A stretch of 64,000 nucleotides of DNA from Bacteroidales bacterium (GTDB lineage Bacteria; Bacteroidota; Bacteroidia; Bacteroidales; F082), in assembly GCA_016284305.1 (NCBI GenBank), contig JAEEON010000042.1, positions 1 to 64,000 on the forward strand, given 5' to 3'. Shown piece by piece: positions 22,293 to 31,973 of the stretch (the first letter of the stretch is position 1; each line of letters starts with the position of its first letter). Under the pieces are notes generated by a model. That model saw nothing but the letters and a program-made list of their open reading frames with translations. It had not been told where the DNA came from and ran no database searches. Made by a program: the position numbers and the translations under genes.

Positions 22293-23783
22293 TTAATCAG
22301 CAACATCGGTGTTGCTCGACTCGACTTTAGTGTTCAAGGCTCCGGGGTTGTCCTCGCTGCTGATGATGTCTGATATGACCTCGGGATAGAACATCTCATC
22401 GGCTAGCTCCCTTGTCCGCGAACGTTTTCTGCGACGTTCATCCTGCTCCAACTTGGTTTGCGATACTGCGTCTTTTACCCGTTCGTTTAACAACAATACC
22501 CGTCGATAAATGCGGTACAACACCTTCTCACGCGAAATCAATGGGATTAGGATGGAGTTGATGACGATGCTGAACAAAATCACGGAGAACACCACATTGC
22601 GGATGAAGATGCCTACTGAGGTGTCAGGGATGTAAGCCATGGCTTGGGTGGCCAAAACTGCTGCGGTCAACCCTTTTGGGGTGATGGCCGACATATACAT
22701 CAACTCCTTGTCGGGGATGGAGTCCTTCCTGGAAATGGCGAAACGCACCACCGGGATGCGGAGGATGAACAATAGGATGGTGACACCGAGCCCAATAACG
22801 ATGGGTTGCCACACATAAAGCTGGATCGACATACCCACATAGATGAAAAAGAAGGTCTTGAGCAACAACACCAACTCACTGAATAGGGCCCTTTCTGTGT
22901 CGTTGAGGTTGGCTGGACGTTTCTTGATGATCTTGCGAAGCAGGCTGTCGTAGATTCCATCGATATTGGCCATGCCAATGCCAAAGGCCAAAGCCGCGAT
23001 GGCACCGCTGTAACCCATCCATTCATTGATGCCATAGATGATAAAAACAAAAGCAGGAGTGGTGAGAACGGAGTATTTGATATTGCGCACCTTGTCGAGA
23101 ATCAACGCCCAGAAAATGGAACCCATGAGGCCGATAACGGTAGCCAAGATGAACGAGGAGAAGATGTTGCCGAAAATCATGCCAAACTCCACGTGTTGCG
23201 ACTTGATGGCCTCGAGCAGAGCCAAGGCCAACACGATGCTGAACACGTTGCCGATGGCGGCTTCCAAGATGAGGATGGTGGCACTTTTCTGCGACATCCT
23301 TAGCTGTCGGACCGTGGGGATGACTACCGCAGAGGCTGTGCCGCCCAACACGCATCCCAACATCAAACTGATCACTGGGTCGATCATCAAAACCAACCAG
23401 CCGATCAACCATACCGCAAGTGCGGAGATGATGAAGTTCAACGCCGTGAGCTTCAGGGAAGGGAAGAATGAATCCTTTAAATTCTTGAAACTCAACTGGA
23501 TACCGCTCTCAAAAAGAATCAACACCAAAGTAACTGCTGAGAGGATGCTTCCCAACAAGGTGAGTCGCTCTGAATTGACGATGTGGGTGATGGGACCAAG
23601 AACCAATCCGATGATGATCAAAAACAGCACGTCGGGGATTCTCCGCTTACTGAAGATCGAGCTGAACAGATGGGCGGCGAAGATCAACAAGCCGATGATG
23701 GCGATGATCAAGCCTATTTTGCTCGACGACAGCCCCGTGGAGATGGTCTGGTTGATGCTTTCAATTTGGTTCGTGGTGTCCAT
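22293..23783 (-). CDS. Cation:proton antiporter (CPA family), paralogue 1
   Basis: A 496-residue inner-membrane protein with about 12 membrane segments. IPDVLFLIIIGLVLGPI, LILFESGIQLSF, MLGCVLGGTASAVVIPTVRQL and TILILEAAIGNVFSIVLALALLE match the Na+/H+ exchanger fold. Residues ~420-496 form a charged cytoplasmic tail (KLEQDERRRKRSRTRELADE) not present in its neighbour. The downstream half LYMSAITPKGLTAAVLATQA is conserved with the paralogue. In the latter the helix equivalent to LEAAIGN reads LESAFSDV with the ion-binding Asp; here Asp is Asn (IGNVF), as in electroneutral CPA1-type N-D/N-x variants, so ion coupling may differ. It starts 8 nt after the paralogue's stop; one operon. Confidence 0.88.
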   Translation of the reverse strand: MDTTNQIESINQTISTGLSSSKIGLIIAIIGLLIFAAHLFSSIFSKRRIPDVLFLIIIGLVLGPITHIVNSERLTLLGSILSAVTLVLILFESGIQLSFKNLKDSFFPSLKLTALNFIISALAVWLIGWLVLMIDPVISLMLGCVLGGTASAVVIPTVRQLRMSQKSATILILEAAIGNVFSIVLALALLEAIKSQHVEFGMIFGNIFSSFILATVIGLMGSIFWALILDKVRNIKYSVLTTPAFVFIIYGINEWMGYSGAIAALAFGIGMANIDGIYDSLLRKIIKKRPANLNDTERALFSELVLLLKTFFFIYVGMSIQLYVWQPIVIGLGVTILLFILRIPVVRFAISRKDSIPDKELMYMSAITPKGLTAAVLATQAMAYIPDTSVGIFIRNVVFSVILFSIVINSILIPLISREKVLYRIYRRVLLLNERVKDAVSQTKLEQDERRRKRSRTRELADEMFYPEVISDIISSEDNPGALNTKVESSNTDVAD

Positions 23784-23791
23784 ACCTTAAT

Positions 23792-25159
23792 TCAATTGTC
23801 AAGGATATCGTTGAGCGTAGGTTCGTGCTTCTCGGTGAAACAGCGCTTATAGAAACGGCTGACCATGTTGTCTTTTTCTAGGATGGGCACCATGATAGAG
23901 GTGAAGATGATGCTGAAAAGGATGACGGCAAACACGATATTCTGTATGATTTCACCTCCCTCCACACCGGCTTGTGCAGGCAAGGTGGCCAACACTGCCG
24001 CGGCTAGTCCCTTGGGAACTAGTCCCGACATGAATGCCTTGTCATCGATGGTCAGGTCGTTGTCTTTCTTGCGAACCGACAACTTCACTACGGGGATACG
24101 AAGGGCAAAGAGCACAATCGTAATGATCAACCCGATGATGATTGGCCAGAAATGGTCGAGCTGGATGGAGATGCCGATATAGATGAAGAAGAAGGTCTTC
24201 AGCAAGAAAACGATCTCACTGAACAACTGCTTCTCAGTGTCGTTCAACTTGGAGGGCTCGGTCTTAAGCATCCGCTTGAAAAACCCGTCGTAAATCCTGT
24301 CGATGTTGGCCATGCCGATGCCGAAAGCCAACGAGGCGATGGCACCGCTGAACCCTAACCACTCATTGATGCCATAAACGATGAACACAAAAGCGGGGGT
24401 GGTCAGGATGGAATTCTTGACGTGGCGTACCTTATCGAGGATGTAGGACCAAAACACCGCTGACAACAGGCCGATGATACTGGCCAAGATGAACGAGGAG
24501 AGGATGCTGCCCAAGACAGCACCAAAGTTCATCGATCCCGATAACACCACTTCCATCAAGGCTAAAGCGAAGACGATGCACAGTACATCGCTGAAAGCGG
24601 ATTCCAAAATGAGGATAGTGCTGCTCTTGGAGCTGATCTTCAACTGACTTACCATAGGGATGACCACTGCCGATGAGGTGCCTCCCAAAATAGCACCCAA
24701 CATCAGGCTGGTAGCCACATCCAACCGTACAACGAGAATCCCAACAATGGCCACGACAGCCATGGTCAAGAAAAAGTTGATGGTGGTCAGGCTCATCGTT
24801 CCTCGGATGGAATTCATCAATGTGTTGAAGTTGAGCTGCGTGCCGCTCTCGAAAAGCAGGATGACTAAAGTGACCGTGGTGAAGATGTTCCCTACGGAGC
24901 CGAGTTGTGTAGGGCTGACCCAATGAAATACCGGGCCGATGACTAAACCAATAATCATCAACAGCAAAACATCGGGGATGCGTTTCCTGCTGAAAATTTC
25001 CGTAAATAAGTGGGCGGCAAAGATGAGCAAGCCAAGAATGGCTATAGTAAGTCCCGTTGTATTCGAGACGCCGACATTATTTGCTTGATTGACGGCTTCT
25101 TGAACTGCGCCTTGGTTGACGATGGTGTCAATGCTTTGGAGGATTGTGTCTTGATTCAT
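23792..25159 (-). CDS. Cation:proton antiporter (CPA family), paralogue 2
   Basis: A 455-residue antiporter, first gene of a two-gene operon with the 496-residue paralogue. The unwound-helix region MLGAILGGTSSAVVIPMVSQL and ILILESAFSDVLCIVFALALME carry the polar residues typical of Na+/H+ or K+/H+ exchangers, with Asp in the FSDV position. The N-terminal ~25 residues are hydrophilic (DTILQSIDTIVNQGAVQEAVNQANN), probably periplasmic. A TATATTTG element is 4 nt before the ATG. The two copies are about half identical by eye, pointing to an old tandem duplication. Likely role: pH and alkali-cation homeostasis. Confidence 0.88.
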   Translation of the reverse strand: MNQDTILQSIDTIVNQGAVQEAVNQANNVGVSNTTGLTIAILGLLIFAAHLFTEIFSRKRIPDVLLLMIIGLVIGPVFHWVSPTQLGSVGNIFTTVTLVILLFESGTQLNFNTLMNSIRGTMSLTTINFFLTMAVVAIVGILVVRLDVATSLMLGAILGGTSSAVVIPMVSQLKISSKSSTILILESAFSDVLCIVFALALMEVVLSGSMNFGAVLGSILSSFILASIIGLLSAVFWSYILDKVRHVKNSILTTPAFVFIVYGINEWLGFSGAIASLAFGIGMANIDRIYDGFFKRMLKTEPSKLNDTEKQLFSEIVFLLKTFFFIYIGISIQLDHFWPIIIGLIITIVLFALRIPVVKLSVRKKDNDLTIDDKAFMSGLVPKGLAAAVLATLPAQAGVEGGEIIQNIVFAVILFSIIFTSIMVPILEKDNMVSRFYKRCFTEKHEPTLNDILDN

Positions 25160-25163
25160 AGTG

Positions 25164-25171
25164 CAAATATA
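25164..25171 (-). promoter_or_regulatory. -7 promoter element (TATATTTG) for the antiporter operon
   Basis: Matches TAnnTTTG with only 4 nt to the ATG at 25159; leaderless transcript likely. Confidence 0.55.
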
Positions 25172-25209
25172 ATCAATAACGTCAAATCCTCCAAAACATT
25201 GTTAAAAAA

Positions 25210-28200
25210 TCACTCTTTCACGAACTTCACCATGCTGGTGGTGTTGCCCGACTTCACCTGCAAGAAGTACATTCCGTTGCTGAGTCCTTGCAGGTTGATG
25301 GTCGTCAGTCCTTGAGCATTTTCCTGGCGGTACATCAGCTGTCCCAAAGCATTGAACACTGCAATATCGCAGGACTCTTCAGGCAAGTTGAGGTTGAACG
25401 AGCCATGGTTGGGGTTGGGATAGAGGGTGGGAGTGACGATGCGTTCCTCGATCTTGGTGATGACTTGTACGGGCGGGAACGTGATGTTGTCAATCCAGGC
25501 ACAGTCGCTGCCCGATGCCCAGGAGACGTCTTTGCTATAACTCCATTGAAGAACGTGCGTGCCTACGGTTAACGGGAACGAGGCTAGAGTCCATGGCACT
25601 TCGCCAGACCAAGTGCCTGTTTGATTGCTGTCGATGGAGAAAACAAGCTTGTCGTAAGTGGTTTCTGAGGATACCTTATAATAGAAGCTGATTTCGCTTT
25701 CCACGTTCACATCCAGGGTGATGGACAGGACCGACGATTCATAGTCGTCGATTTGTGCGGATCGGGCGCAATATTGGCCTTCGTAGGGACTCTCAGTCAC
25801 CACTTCCCAAGCGGTTACCACGCTGCCGTGATTCCAGTTGTAGGTGTTGAAGTTGCCGCTCTCGAAACCTTCAGTAGTTTGGCCAACAGAAAGATGGTAG
25901 GTTCCTTGAAGGATGTAATTGCCATGATAGACGGCATAAGGTAACTCATACAGCACTCCGAATTCAGCATCGCTGCTCAGTTCAAAAGGCATGTCAATGG
26001 TGAAGCTCTCGCCGGCAGGGATGGCCTCAAGATTCCATTGGGTGGTGTTTGCGACAATCACCTCGTGAGAGTTGAACACCTCGGCATGGACTGTGGGTGC
26101 CGTGCATCCGCCATCATTTTTAAATGTGAGGTGCAGGATGCCACTATCGCCTGGGTTGACGGCAGAACGGCCATTGGACTCTACCAGGGAGGACACAAAC
26201 ACAAACTCAGGAGCGTAGATGTGAGTGTTGAAATGGCTTTCCCAAACTTCGTTGCCATCGGTACAAGTGATATTGAAGCGAACTGGCGTGTTGTTGGGCA
26301 CCTCGTCGCTCACGGTGAATGGGAAGGCGTTTTCGAGGCTGATGCTTTGGCTGCCGTTGAGGTTGCCAAGCACCACCTCTGTTTCGGCGAAAGTGATGTG
26401 TTCGCTATCACAGCTGATGGTTGCGGTCACATTGTTGGCATCGACGTTTCCGATGTTCTTTATCACCATGTTGAAAGCATAGCTGCCATTGAAATCGATT
26501 TGCGTGGCGTTATTGCTAAGGGTGTATGAATCATAGACAACGTAAGGAGCATTGCTCGGCACAGCCATGATGTCGATCTGTTGAGGGTAGGAGTTCACAC
26601 CGATGACTTTCATCTTCAACTCACCCACCTGTTGCAGGCCACCTTCAAAAACGATCTCTGCGATGCCGTTCTCGTCGGTGGTTCCCATGGCAATGACTTG
26701 GTTTTCGAAATAAACCAGGCAACGGAAGTTTTTCAGGCCATTGCCAGCGGGATCGCTCACAGTGACTTCAAAAGATTGAGTTCCAACGACTACTTGGTTG
26801 GCGCAGGCCACCGTGGCAGTATAAGGCTCGTCGAGCCAGACACTCATGGCACCGTCGCCCAGGACGTGGATGTCGTAGAAGTTCCAGCGCAAGGCACCTT
26901 CTTCCCATTGACCAGGAGCCGTCACCCAAGGGGCGGTGGCGCACTTGCTCTCCGAAAGAGCACAGCCGAGCCAACCGATGCGGTCAAAGAATTGTGCATC
27001 GGTCATCTCACGCTCCAGGTGGGCTCCAGGGCCTTCGGTCTGTCCCTCGTTGAACCAGCCATAACGCGAGTTGCCGATGACGGCAGGAGCGAAGTTCTGG
27101 ATGGTGGTCATCTTTTCGAGGATCGAGTTCTGGTCAAAAGCACCACAGTCGCAACCTTGAGTGTGGAAGATGGTGTAGTTGTGCGTGACACCGTCAGCAC
27201 CTGAGAAATCACTGTTGCTGATGGTGTACCATCCAGCTACATAGCTGGTGTTGGCATGGCCGTCGTGATGCACGTAGCCCACACCTTGGTTAATGGCATT
27301 TCTCAGCAAAGTGCCACTCCAGTTGCCTTCTTCCTCATACAGACGAATGAAGTTGTAGTCCTCAGGATAACCCGTGGTGGTGTAACCATTGTCGTCGCGG
27401 GTGCCGATGAGCAGCTCCAAATAGTCGGAACCGTTGGAGTTGGGGCTGTCGTAAAGATGTTCACCGGCAAGCACGATTTTGCGGAACTCGCCCATGACGG
27501 GATGCTGCTGGTAACTCAACGACTTGTGGATGATGTTCTGTAACTCATTGGCGTTCTTGAACGACATACGGCTGATGCCGACTTCGGGAAGCAAGTCGTC
27601 CTCTCCAGGTTCTCCCCATTTGTTGTTGTTATTTTCGTTCCAAGTACCGTCAAGACCGGCATAGTAAAGGTCGGCAGGAATGCCGTATTCTTCCTTGTCG
27701 CCACCACCAGAGGTAACATAGCAGTAGAGTCCACGGTAGGGGACGAGATCGACATCGCCGCCAAGGACCACCATCATGATACCGTTGTTTTGATATTCTT
27801 GGATGATGTAGTTGCGGATTCGTGTCTGGTTGTCGGCACCAGGGATCGTGTTGTAGATGTCGGCTACGGTAGCGATACGGTTGCGCAACCCGATGGAGTT
27901 ATAATAGTCGCAATATTCGCTGTAAGCGTCAACATACTCTTCACCCGTGATGATCAACATGTCGTAGGCGGTGACTTCTCTGCCGCGAGTCAGGTAGCTC
28001 TCCATCATCTCAGGATTCTGAGCCAGGCGTCTTACACTGTTTTTGATCTCAGGGGTGGCCCAACGCATCGAGCTGTGATCAGCTTTGGCAGCAGTGAGGT
28101 TCACGCGTACCAAGGCCTTCTTGGCGTACATCACCTTACCCGTAGCAGGAACATACTGTACTGGAGTGAAGGATGAGAAAGCAAAGCCATAGCCGTTTTT

Positions 28201-28602
28201 GTACTGCGTGGTGACAATGCCATGGTTCTCCAACGGATAAACACTCTTGGAGGCATAGACGGTTTCGTCTTTCACCAAAGCTTTGGGTGTGACATCGTCC
28301 GTCGTCCTTGAGGGTTGGTAGGGGAAGAGCTGGTGCTCGCCTTCCAGCGTTACGAAGTCGGAGAGGATCACCTCAATCGACTCGGCCTCCTGTCCCTCGG
28401 GCAACATCAAACTGACACTCTGCCAAGGCAGGCTGGGCTGCCCGATGAGAGCTGACTGCATGCAGCCTTCAAACTGAATCTGTTCGTGGCCTCTGAGTTG
28501 GCTGAACGTGGGATTTCCAAAAGAATAGCTTTTTTCAATAGTTTGTGCGTGTAGTATTGCGCAAACAATTGATAATGAGATAATTAAAAATAGTTTTTTC
28601 AT
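25210..28602 (-). CDS. Gingipain-like C25 cysteine peptidase with T9SS sorting domain
   Basis: An 1130-residue secreted protease. Signal peptide MKKLFLIISLSIVCAILHAQ; a propeptide-like region to ~200; caspase-fold peptidase C25 domain ~210-610 with DMLIITGEEYVDAY, MMVVLGGDVDLVPYR, the catalytic His449 in HHDGHANTS and Cys484 in IFHTQGCDCGAFD; then Ig-like repeats and a jelly-roll-like region (TTEGFESGNFNTYNW ... SCAWIDNITFPPV). The last ~75 residues (TLYPNPNHGSFNLNL ... GLSNGMYFLQVKSGNTTSMVKFVKE) are a type A T9SS C-terminal signal, so it is exported across the outer membrane and probably anchored or released. It likely digests extracellular protein. Has its own -7 element (28654). Confidence 0.93.
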   Translation of the reverse strand: MKKLFLIISLSIVCAILHAQTIEKSYSFGNPTFSQLRGHEQIQFEGCMQSALIGQPSLPWQSVSLMLPEGQEAESIEVILSDFVTLEGEHQLFPYQPSRTTDDVTPKALVKDETVYASKSVYPLENHGIVTTQYKNGYGFAFSSFTPVQYVPATGKVMYAKKALVRVNLTAAKADHSSMRWATPEIKNSVRRLAQNPEMMESYLTRGREVTAYDMLIITGEEYVDAYSEYCDYYNSIGLRNRIATVADIYNTIPGADNQTRIRNYIIQEYQNNGIMMVVLGGDVDLVPYRGLYCYVTSGGGDKEEYGIPADLYYAGLDGTWNENNNNKWGEPGEDDLLPEVGISRMSFKNANELQNIIHKSLSYQQHPVMGEFRKIVLAGEHLYDSPNSNGSDYLELLIGTRDDNGYTTTGYPEDYNFIRLYEEEGNWSGTLLRNAINQGVGYVHHDGHANTSYVAGWYTISNSDFSGADGVTHNYTIFHTQGCDCGAFDQNSILEKMTTIQNFAPAVIGNSRYGWFNEGQTEGPGAHLEREMTDAQFFDRIGWLGCALSESKCATAPWVTAPGQWEEGALRWNFYDIHVLGDGAMSVWLDEPYTATVACANQVVVGTQSFEVTVSDPAGNGLKNFRCLVYFENQVIAMGTTDENGIAEIVFEGGLQQVGELKMKVIGVNSYPQQIDIMAVPSNAPYVVYDSYTLSNNATQIDFNGSYAFNMVIKNIGNVDANNVTATISCDSEHITFAETEVVLGNLNGSQSISLENAFPFTVSDEVPNNTPVRFNITCTDGNEVWESHFNTHIYAPEFVFVSSLVESNGRSAVNPGDSGILHLTFKNDGGCTAPTVHAEVFNSHEVIVANTTQWNLEAIPAGESFTIDMPFELSSDAEFGVLYELPYAVYHGNYILQGTYHLSVGQTTEGFESGNFNTYNWNHGSVVTAWEVVTESPYEGQYCARSAQIDDYESSVLSITLDVNVESEISFYYKVSSETTYDKLVFSIDSNQTGTWSGEVPWTLASFPLTVGTHVLQWSYSKDVSWASGSDCAWIDNITFPPVQVITKIEERIVTPTLYPNPNHGSFNLNLPEESCDIAVFNALGQLMYRQENAQGLTTINLQGLSNGMYFLQVKSGNTTSMVKFVKE

Positions 28603-28653
28603 TTTATTTTAATGAATTTGATGAGACTATATTATTTAGGTGTAAAAAGTCTG

Positions 28654-28661
28654 CAAATATA
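28654..28661 (-). promoter_or_regulatory. -7 promoter element (TATATTTG) for the C25 protease
   Basis: Matches TAnnTTTG, 51 nt before the ATG at 28602; divergent to the ddh promoter 21 bp away. Confidence 0.5.
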
Positions 28662-28682
28662 ACAAATGATGATTAATTTTTT

Positions 28683-28690
28683 TACTTTTG
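28683..28690 (+). promoter_or_regulatory. -7 promoter element (TACTTTTG) for ddh
   Basis: Matches TAnnTTTG, 19 nt before the ATG at 28710. Confidence 0.6.
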
Positions 28691-28709
28691 CTCTCTAAAT
28701 TTATTTAAA

Positions 28710-29609
28710 ATGAAAAGAATAAGAGCAGCCGTAGTTGGATACGGCAATGTGGGGCGTTTTGCTTTGGAAGCATTAGAGATGGACCCTGACTTTGAAGTGG
28801 CTGGCATTGTCAGACGCAATGGCCCTGCCTTTAAACCCAGCGAGTTGGCCACTTACGAGGTGGTTGACGATATTCGTAAACTTCGTGAGGTGGATGTGGC
28901 CATTCTGGCTTGCCCGACACGCTCGTGCCCGGAATATGCCAAGATGATCCTTCCTTTGGGCATCAACACGGTGGATTCGTTCGACATCCATACCTCTATC
29001 GTGGACTATCGCCGAGAGCTTATGCCGATCAACAAAGAAACGAACACCGTTAGCGTCATCGCTGCGGGATGGGACCCGGGCTCGGATTCCATCGTGCGTA
29101 CCTTGATGCAGAGTCTTGCACCTAAGGGCTTGTCATACACCAACTTCGGGCCTGGCATGTCGATGGGTCACAGCGTGTGCGTCCGTTCAAAGAAAGGCGT
29201 GAAGAATGCGTTGTCGGTGACCATCCCCTTGGGTGAAGGTATCCATCGTCGCATGGTATATGTCGAGCTCGAGGACGGCTATACCTTGAAACAGGTGACG
29301 AGCGACATCAAGGCAGACCCGTACTTTGCCAACGATGAAACGCATGTGTTCCAGGTGGATAGCGTTGATGAAGTGCGCGACATGGGTCACGGCGTGAACT
29401 TGGTGCGCAAAGGAGTCTCCGGCAAGACGCAAAACCAACGCATGGAATTCAACATGTCGATCAACAACCCCGCCCTCACTGGCCAAGTCTTGGTCAACGT
29501 GGCCCGCGCCAGCATGAGACTTCAACCTGGTTGTTATACCATGGTGGAAATACCCGTCATCGATATGCTTCCTGGTGACCGTGAAGACCTTATCGGGCAT
29601 TTAGTTTGA
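28710..29609 (+). CDS. ddh: meso-Diaminopimelate D-dehydrogenase
   Basis: A 299-residue NADPH-dependent enzyme converting tetrahydrodipicolinate plus ammonia to meso-diaminopimelate in one step, bypassing the acylated branch of lysine and peptidoglycan precursor synthesis. Rossmann motif VVGYGNVGRFALEAL at the start, then VAILACPTRSCPEYA and INTVDSFDIHTSIVDYR, and the substrate-binding AAGWDPGSDSIVRTL and GPGMSMGHSV typical of Ddh. Length and order match the family (~300-330). Has its own promoter. Followed on the same strand, 18 nt away, by the GH3 gene. Confidence 0.95.
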   Translation: MKRIRAAVVGYGNVGRFALEALEMDPDFEVAGIVRRNGPAFKPSELATYEVVDDIRKLREVDVAILACPTRSCPEYAKMILPLGINTVDSFDIHTSIVDYRRELMPINKETNTVSVIAAGWDPGSDSIVRTLMQSLAPKGLSYTNFGPGMSMGHSVCVRSKKGVKNALSVTIPLGEGIHRRMVYVELEDGYTLKQVTSDIKADPYFANDETHVFQVDSVDEVRDMGHGVNLVRKGVSGKTQNQRMEFNMSINNPALTGQVLVNVARASMRLQPGCYTMVEIPVIDMLPGDREDLIGHLV

Positions 29610-29627
29610 TTTAATTCTTTATTGATA

Positions 29628-31973
29628 ATGTTTTTTAATCTACTTGTCACACCTCGCATCATTGCGAGAAGCGAAGCGTCTAAGCAGCCCGAAGGCTCTT
29701 CGACTGAAAGGAGAAAATCCAACCAGAACAGTATCTGTTTCGCTGTTGCTTTATTAACCGTGTTCTTGTCGTTTTCTTTCTTTTCTTGTAAGCGACAGAC
29801 TCCCGTTGATCAACTCCTCTCACAGATGACCCTCGAAGAGAAGATCGGCCAGCTGACCTGTCCCATCGGCTTCACCATGTATGGTAAGGAAGGCGACTCG
29901 CTTTGGCTCTCCGATGAGTTCATCCGTGCGATGGACACGATGCCGCTGGGTTCATGCTGGGCAGTGCTTCGTGCCGACCCGTGGTCGAAAAAGACGGTTG
30001 AGACCGGCCTTCATCCCCGCGAATCTGCTCATCTCCTCAACACCATGCAACGTCATGCCGTGGAAAACACGCGGATGGGCATCCCGATGCTCTTCTGCGA
30101 GGAGACGCCCCATGGACACATGGCGATTGGGACCACCGTGTTTCCCACAGGCATCGGCCAGGCAAGCACCTGGGATCCCGAACTGCTCGAAAAGATGGGT
30201 GAGGTGATGGGTGAGGAACTGCGCTTGCAAGGGGCACAAGTGGGTTATGGACCTGTGCTCGACATCGCCCGCGACCCGCGTTGGTCACGGGTGGAGGAGA
30301 CTCTGGGCGAAGACCCGTACCTCACGGGGACGCTTGGCGCCTCCATCGTCAACGGTATGCAAAAACATGTCGCAGCGACCTTGAAACATCTTGCCGCTTA
30401 TGGCATCCCGCAAGGCGGACATAACGCAGCAAATGCCGAAGTGGGGCGAAACCAACTGATGAATGACTATCTGCCTGCTTTTGAGAATGTTGTGCGTCAT
30501 GGCGCCCGATCGGTGATGACGGCCTACAACACCATCGACGGCGAACCTTGCTCCGGCAACACCTGGCTGATCAACGAGATTCTTCGTCAAACGTGGAGCT
30601 TCAATGGGGTTGTCTTCTCTGATCTCAATGCTGTCAACGCCCTCTATGCCACTCAACATGTGGCCGCTGACCCAGCTGAAGCCGCGGCTATGGCACTTAA
30701 AGCCGGCGTCGATATCGATCTTGGAGGCTATAATTATGGAGGATTCCTGAAAGAAGCACTGCAACGACGGCTAATTACCGAAATGGAAATTGACCACGCC
30801 GTGCGACGCGTCCTGCAACTCAAATACGACTTGGGACTTTTCGATAATCCTTATGTTGACGAGGATCTTGCTGATTCACAGGTGGGTACACATGAACATG
30901 CCGAGGTTGCCAAACAAGTGGCTCTGGAATCGACGGTATTGCTGAAAAACAACGGCATCTTACCTTTTGGAGAGAATATTAAAAAGGTAGCCGTTATTGG
31001 GCCCAATGCCGATAACATTTATAACCAGTTGGGCGATTACACGGCGCCTCAGGATCCCGATCGTATCGTCACGATGCTGGAAGGCATTCAGGCGAAAGGT
31101 AGGGCAGAAGTCGTCTATGCGAGAGGGTGTGCGGTTCGTGATGAGAATGTGGCTGATCTCGATGAGGCGGTGAGGATGGCTCGCGCTGCCGATGCCGTGG
31201 TTCTTGTGGTGGGTGGCTCCTCTGCCCGTGATTTCAAGACCAGTTACGAGGACACCGGGGCTGCCATCGTTGACAAATCCTACTCCGACATGGATTGCGG
31301 TGAGGGGTATGACCGCTCCAGTCTGCGGCTCCTGGGGCGTCAGGAAGAACTCATGCAACGTATCTATGCCCTTGGCAAGCCTGTGGTGACAATATATATC
31401 CAGGGACGCCCGCTCGACATGAACCTTGCTTCTGAACATTCAGATGCCTTGCTTACGATGTGGTATCCAGGCATGGAAGGCGGATCGGCACTGGCCGACA
31501 TCCTATGGGGTGACTATAACCCTTCGGGCCGCTTGCCTATCTCCATACCACGTTCCGTGGGACAGCTTCCTGTCTATTATTCACAGCCTAAAACAGGTGA
31601 CTATGTGGAAGAGTCGGCTAAGCCCCTGTATCCATTTGGCTACGGCTTGAGCTATTCGGAGTTCACCTACACGGATACTCGTGCCGAATACGTCCAAAAA
31701 CACGATACCATCATTGAGGTCTCAACCACGGTGACCAACAAGGGGCCTATGGAGGGTGACGAGGTGGTGCAATTGTTTGTCCACGACGAAGAGGCCTCCA
31801 TCGTGTATGCTTCCTGGTTGCTGAAACGGTTCCAGCGGATTCATCTGAAGGCTGGCGAATCCACTCAAGTCAAGTTCTATCTGACGGGCCGTGATTTATC
31901 GTTCTACAGCACTCAGAAAGGCTGGCACTTCGAGCCGGGGATGTTCACGATCTATATTGCTCGTCAAGATTGA
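29628..31973 (+). CDS. bglX: Beta-glucosidase BglX-like, glycoside hydrolase family 3, lipoprotein
   Basis: A 781-residue GH3 enzyme releasing terminal glucose (or xylose) from oligosaccharides. A lipoprotein-type signal sits at 44-64 (ICFAVALLTVFLSFSFFSC, Cys anchor), then the TIM-barrel domain (MTLEEKIGQLTCPIGF, CEETPHGHMAIGTTVFP, TLKHLAAYG, nucleophile Asp in VVFSDLNAVNA), the alpha/beta sandwich (KKVAVIGPNADN, VLVVGGSSARDF, WYPGMEGGSALADILWGDYNPSGRLPISIPRS) and the fibronectin-like C-terminus (FTYTDTRAEYVQKHD). The ~40 residues before the signal are encoded by dispersed repeat copy B (RIIARSEASKQPEGSSTERRK), an unusual cytoplasmic-side extension; no other ATG is available between repeat and signal. 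The 3' end overlaps the convergent acyltransferase by 29 bp. Confidence 0.93.
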   Translation: MFFNLLVTPRIIARSEASKQPEGSSTERRKSNQNSICFAVALLTVFLSFSFFSCKRQTPVDQLLSQMTLEEKIGQLTCPIGFTMYGKEGDSLWLSDEFIRAMDTMPLGSCWAVLRADPWSKKTVETGLHPRESAHLLNTMQRHAVENTRMGIPMLFCEETPHGHMAIGTTVFPTGIGQASTWDPELLEKMGEVMGEELRLQGAQVGYGPVLDIARDPRWSRVEETLGEDPYLTGTLGASIVNGMQKHVAATLKHLAAYGIPQGGHNAANAEVGRNQLMNDYLPAFENVVRHGARSVMTAYNTIDGEPCSGNTWLINEILRQTWSFNGVVFSDLNAVNALYATQHVAADPAEAAAMALKAGVDIDLGGYNYGGFLKEALQRRLITEMEIDHAVRRVLQLKYDLGLFDNPYVDEDLADSQVGTHEHAEVAKQVALESTVLLKNNGILPFGENIKKVAVIGPNADNIYNQLGDYTAPQDPDRIVTMLEGIQAKGRAEVVYARGCAVRDENVADLDEAVRMARAADAVVLVVGGSSARDFKTSYEDTGAAIVDKSYSDMDCGEGYDRSSLRLLGRQEELMQRIYALGKPVVTIYIQGRPLDMNLASEHSDALLTMWYPGMEGGSALADILWGDYNPSGRLPISIPRSVGQLPVYYSQPKTGDYVEESAKPLYPFGYGLSYSEFTYTDTRAEYVQKHDTIIEVSTTVTNKGPMEGDEVVQLFVHDEEASIVYASWLLKRFQRIHLKAGESTQVKFYLTGRDLSFYSTQKGWHFEPGMFTIYIARQD
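29654..29720 (+). repeat. Dispersed CGTCATTGCGAG repeat, copy B, inside the bglX reading frame
   Basis: CGCATCATTGCGAGAAGCG, then AAGCGTCTAAGCAGCCCG and AAGGCTCTTCGACTGAAAG: a forward copy of the element also found reversed at 12601-12662. It is translated as part of the N-terminus of the GH3 protein. Confidence 0.8.
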
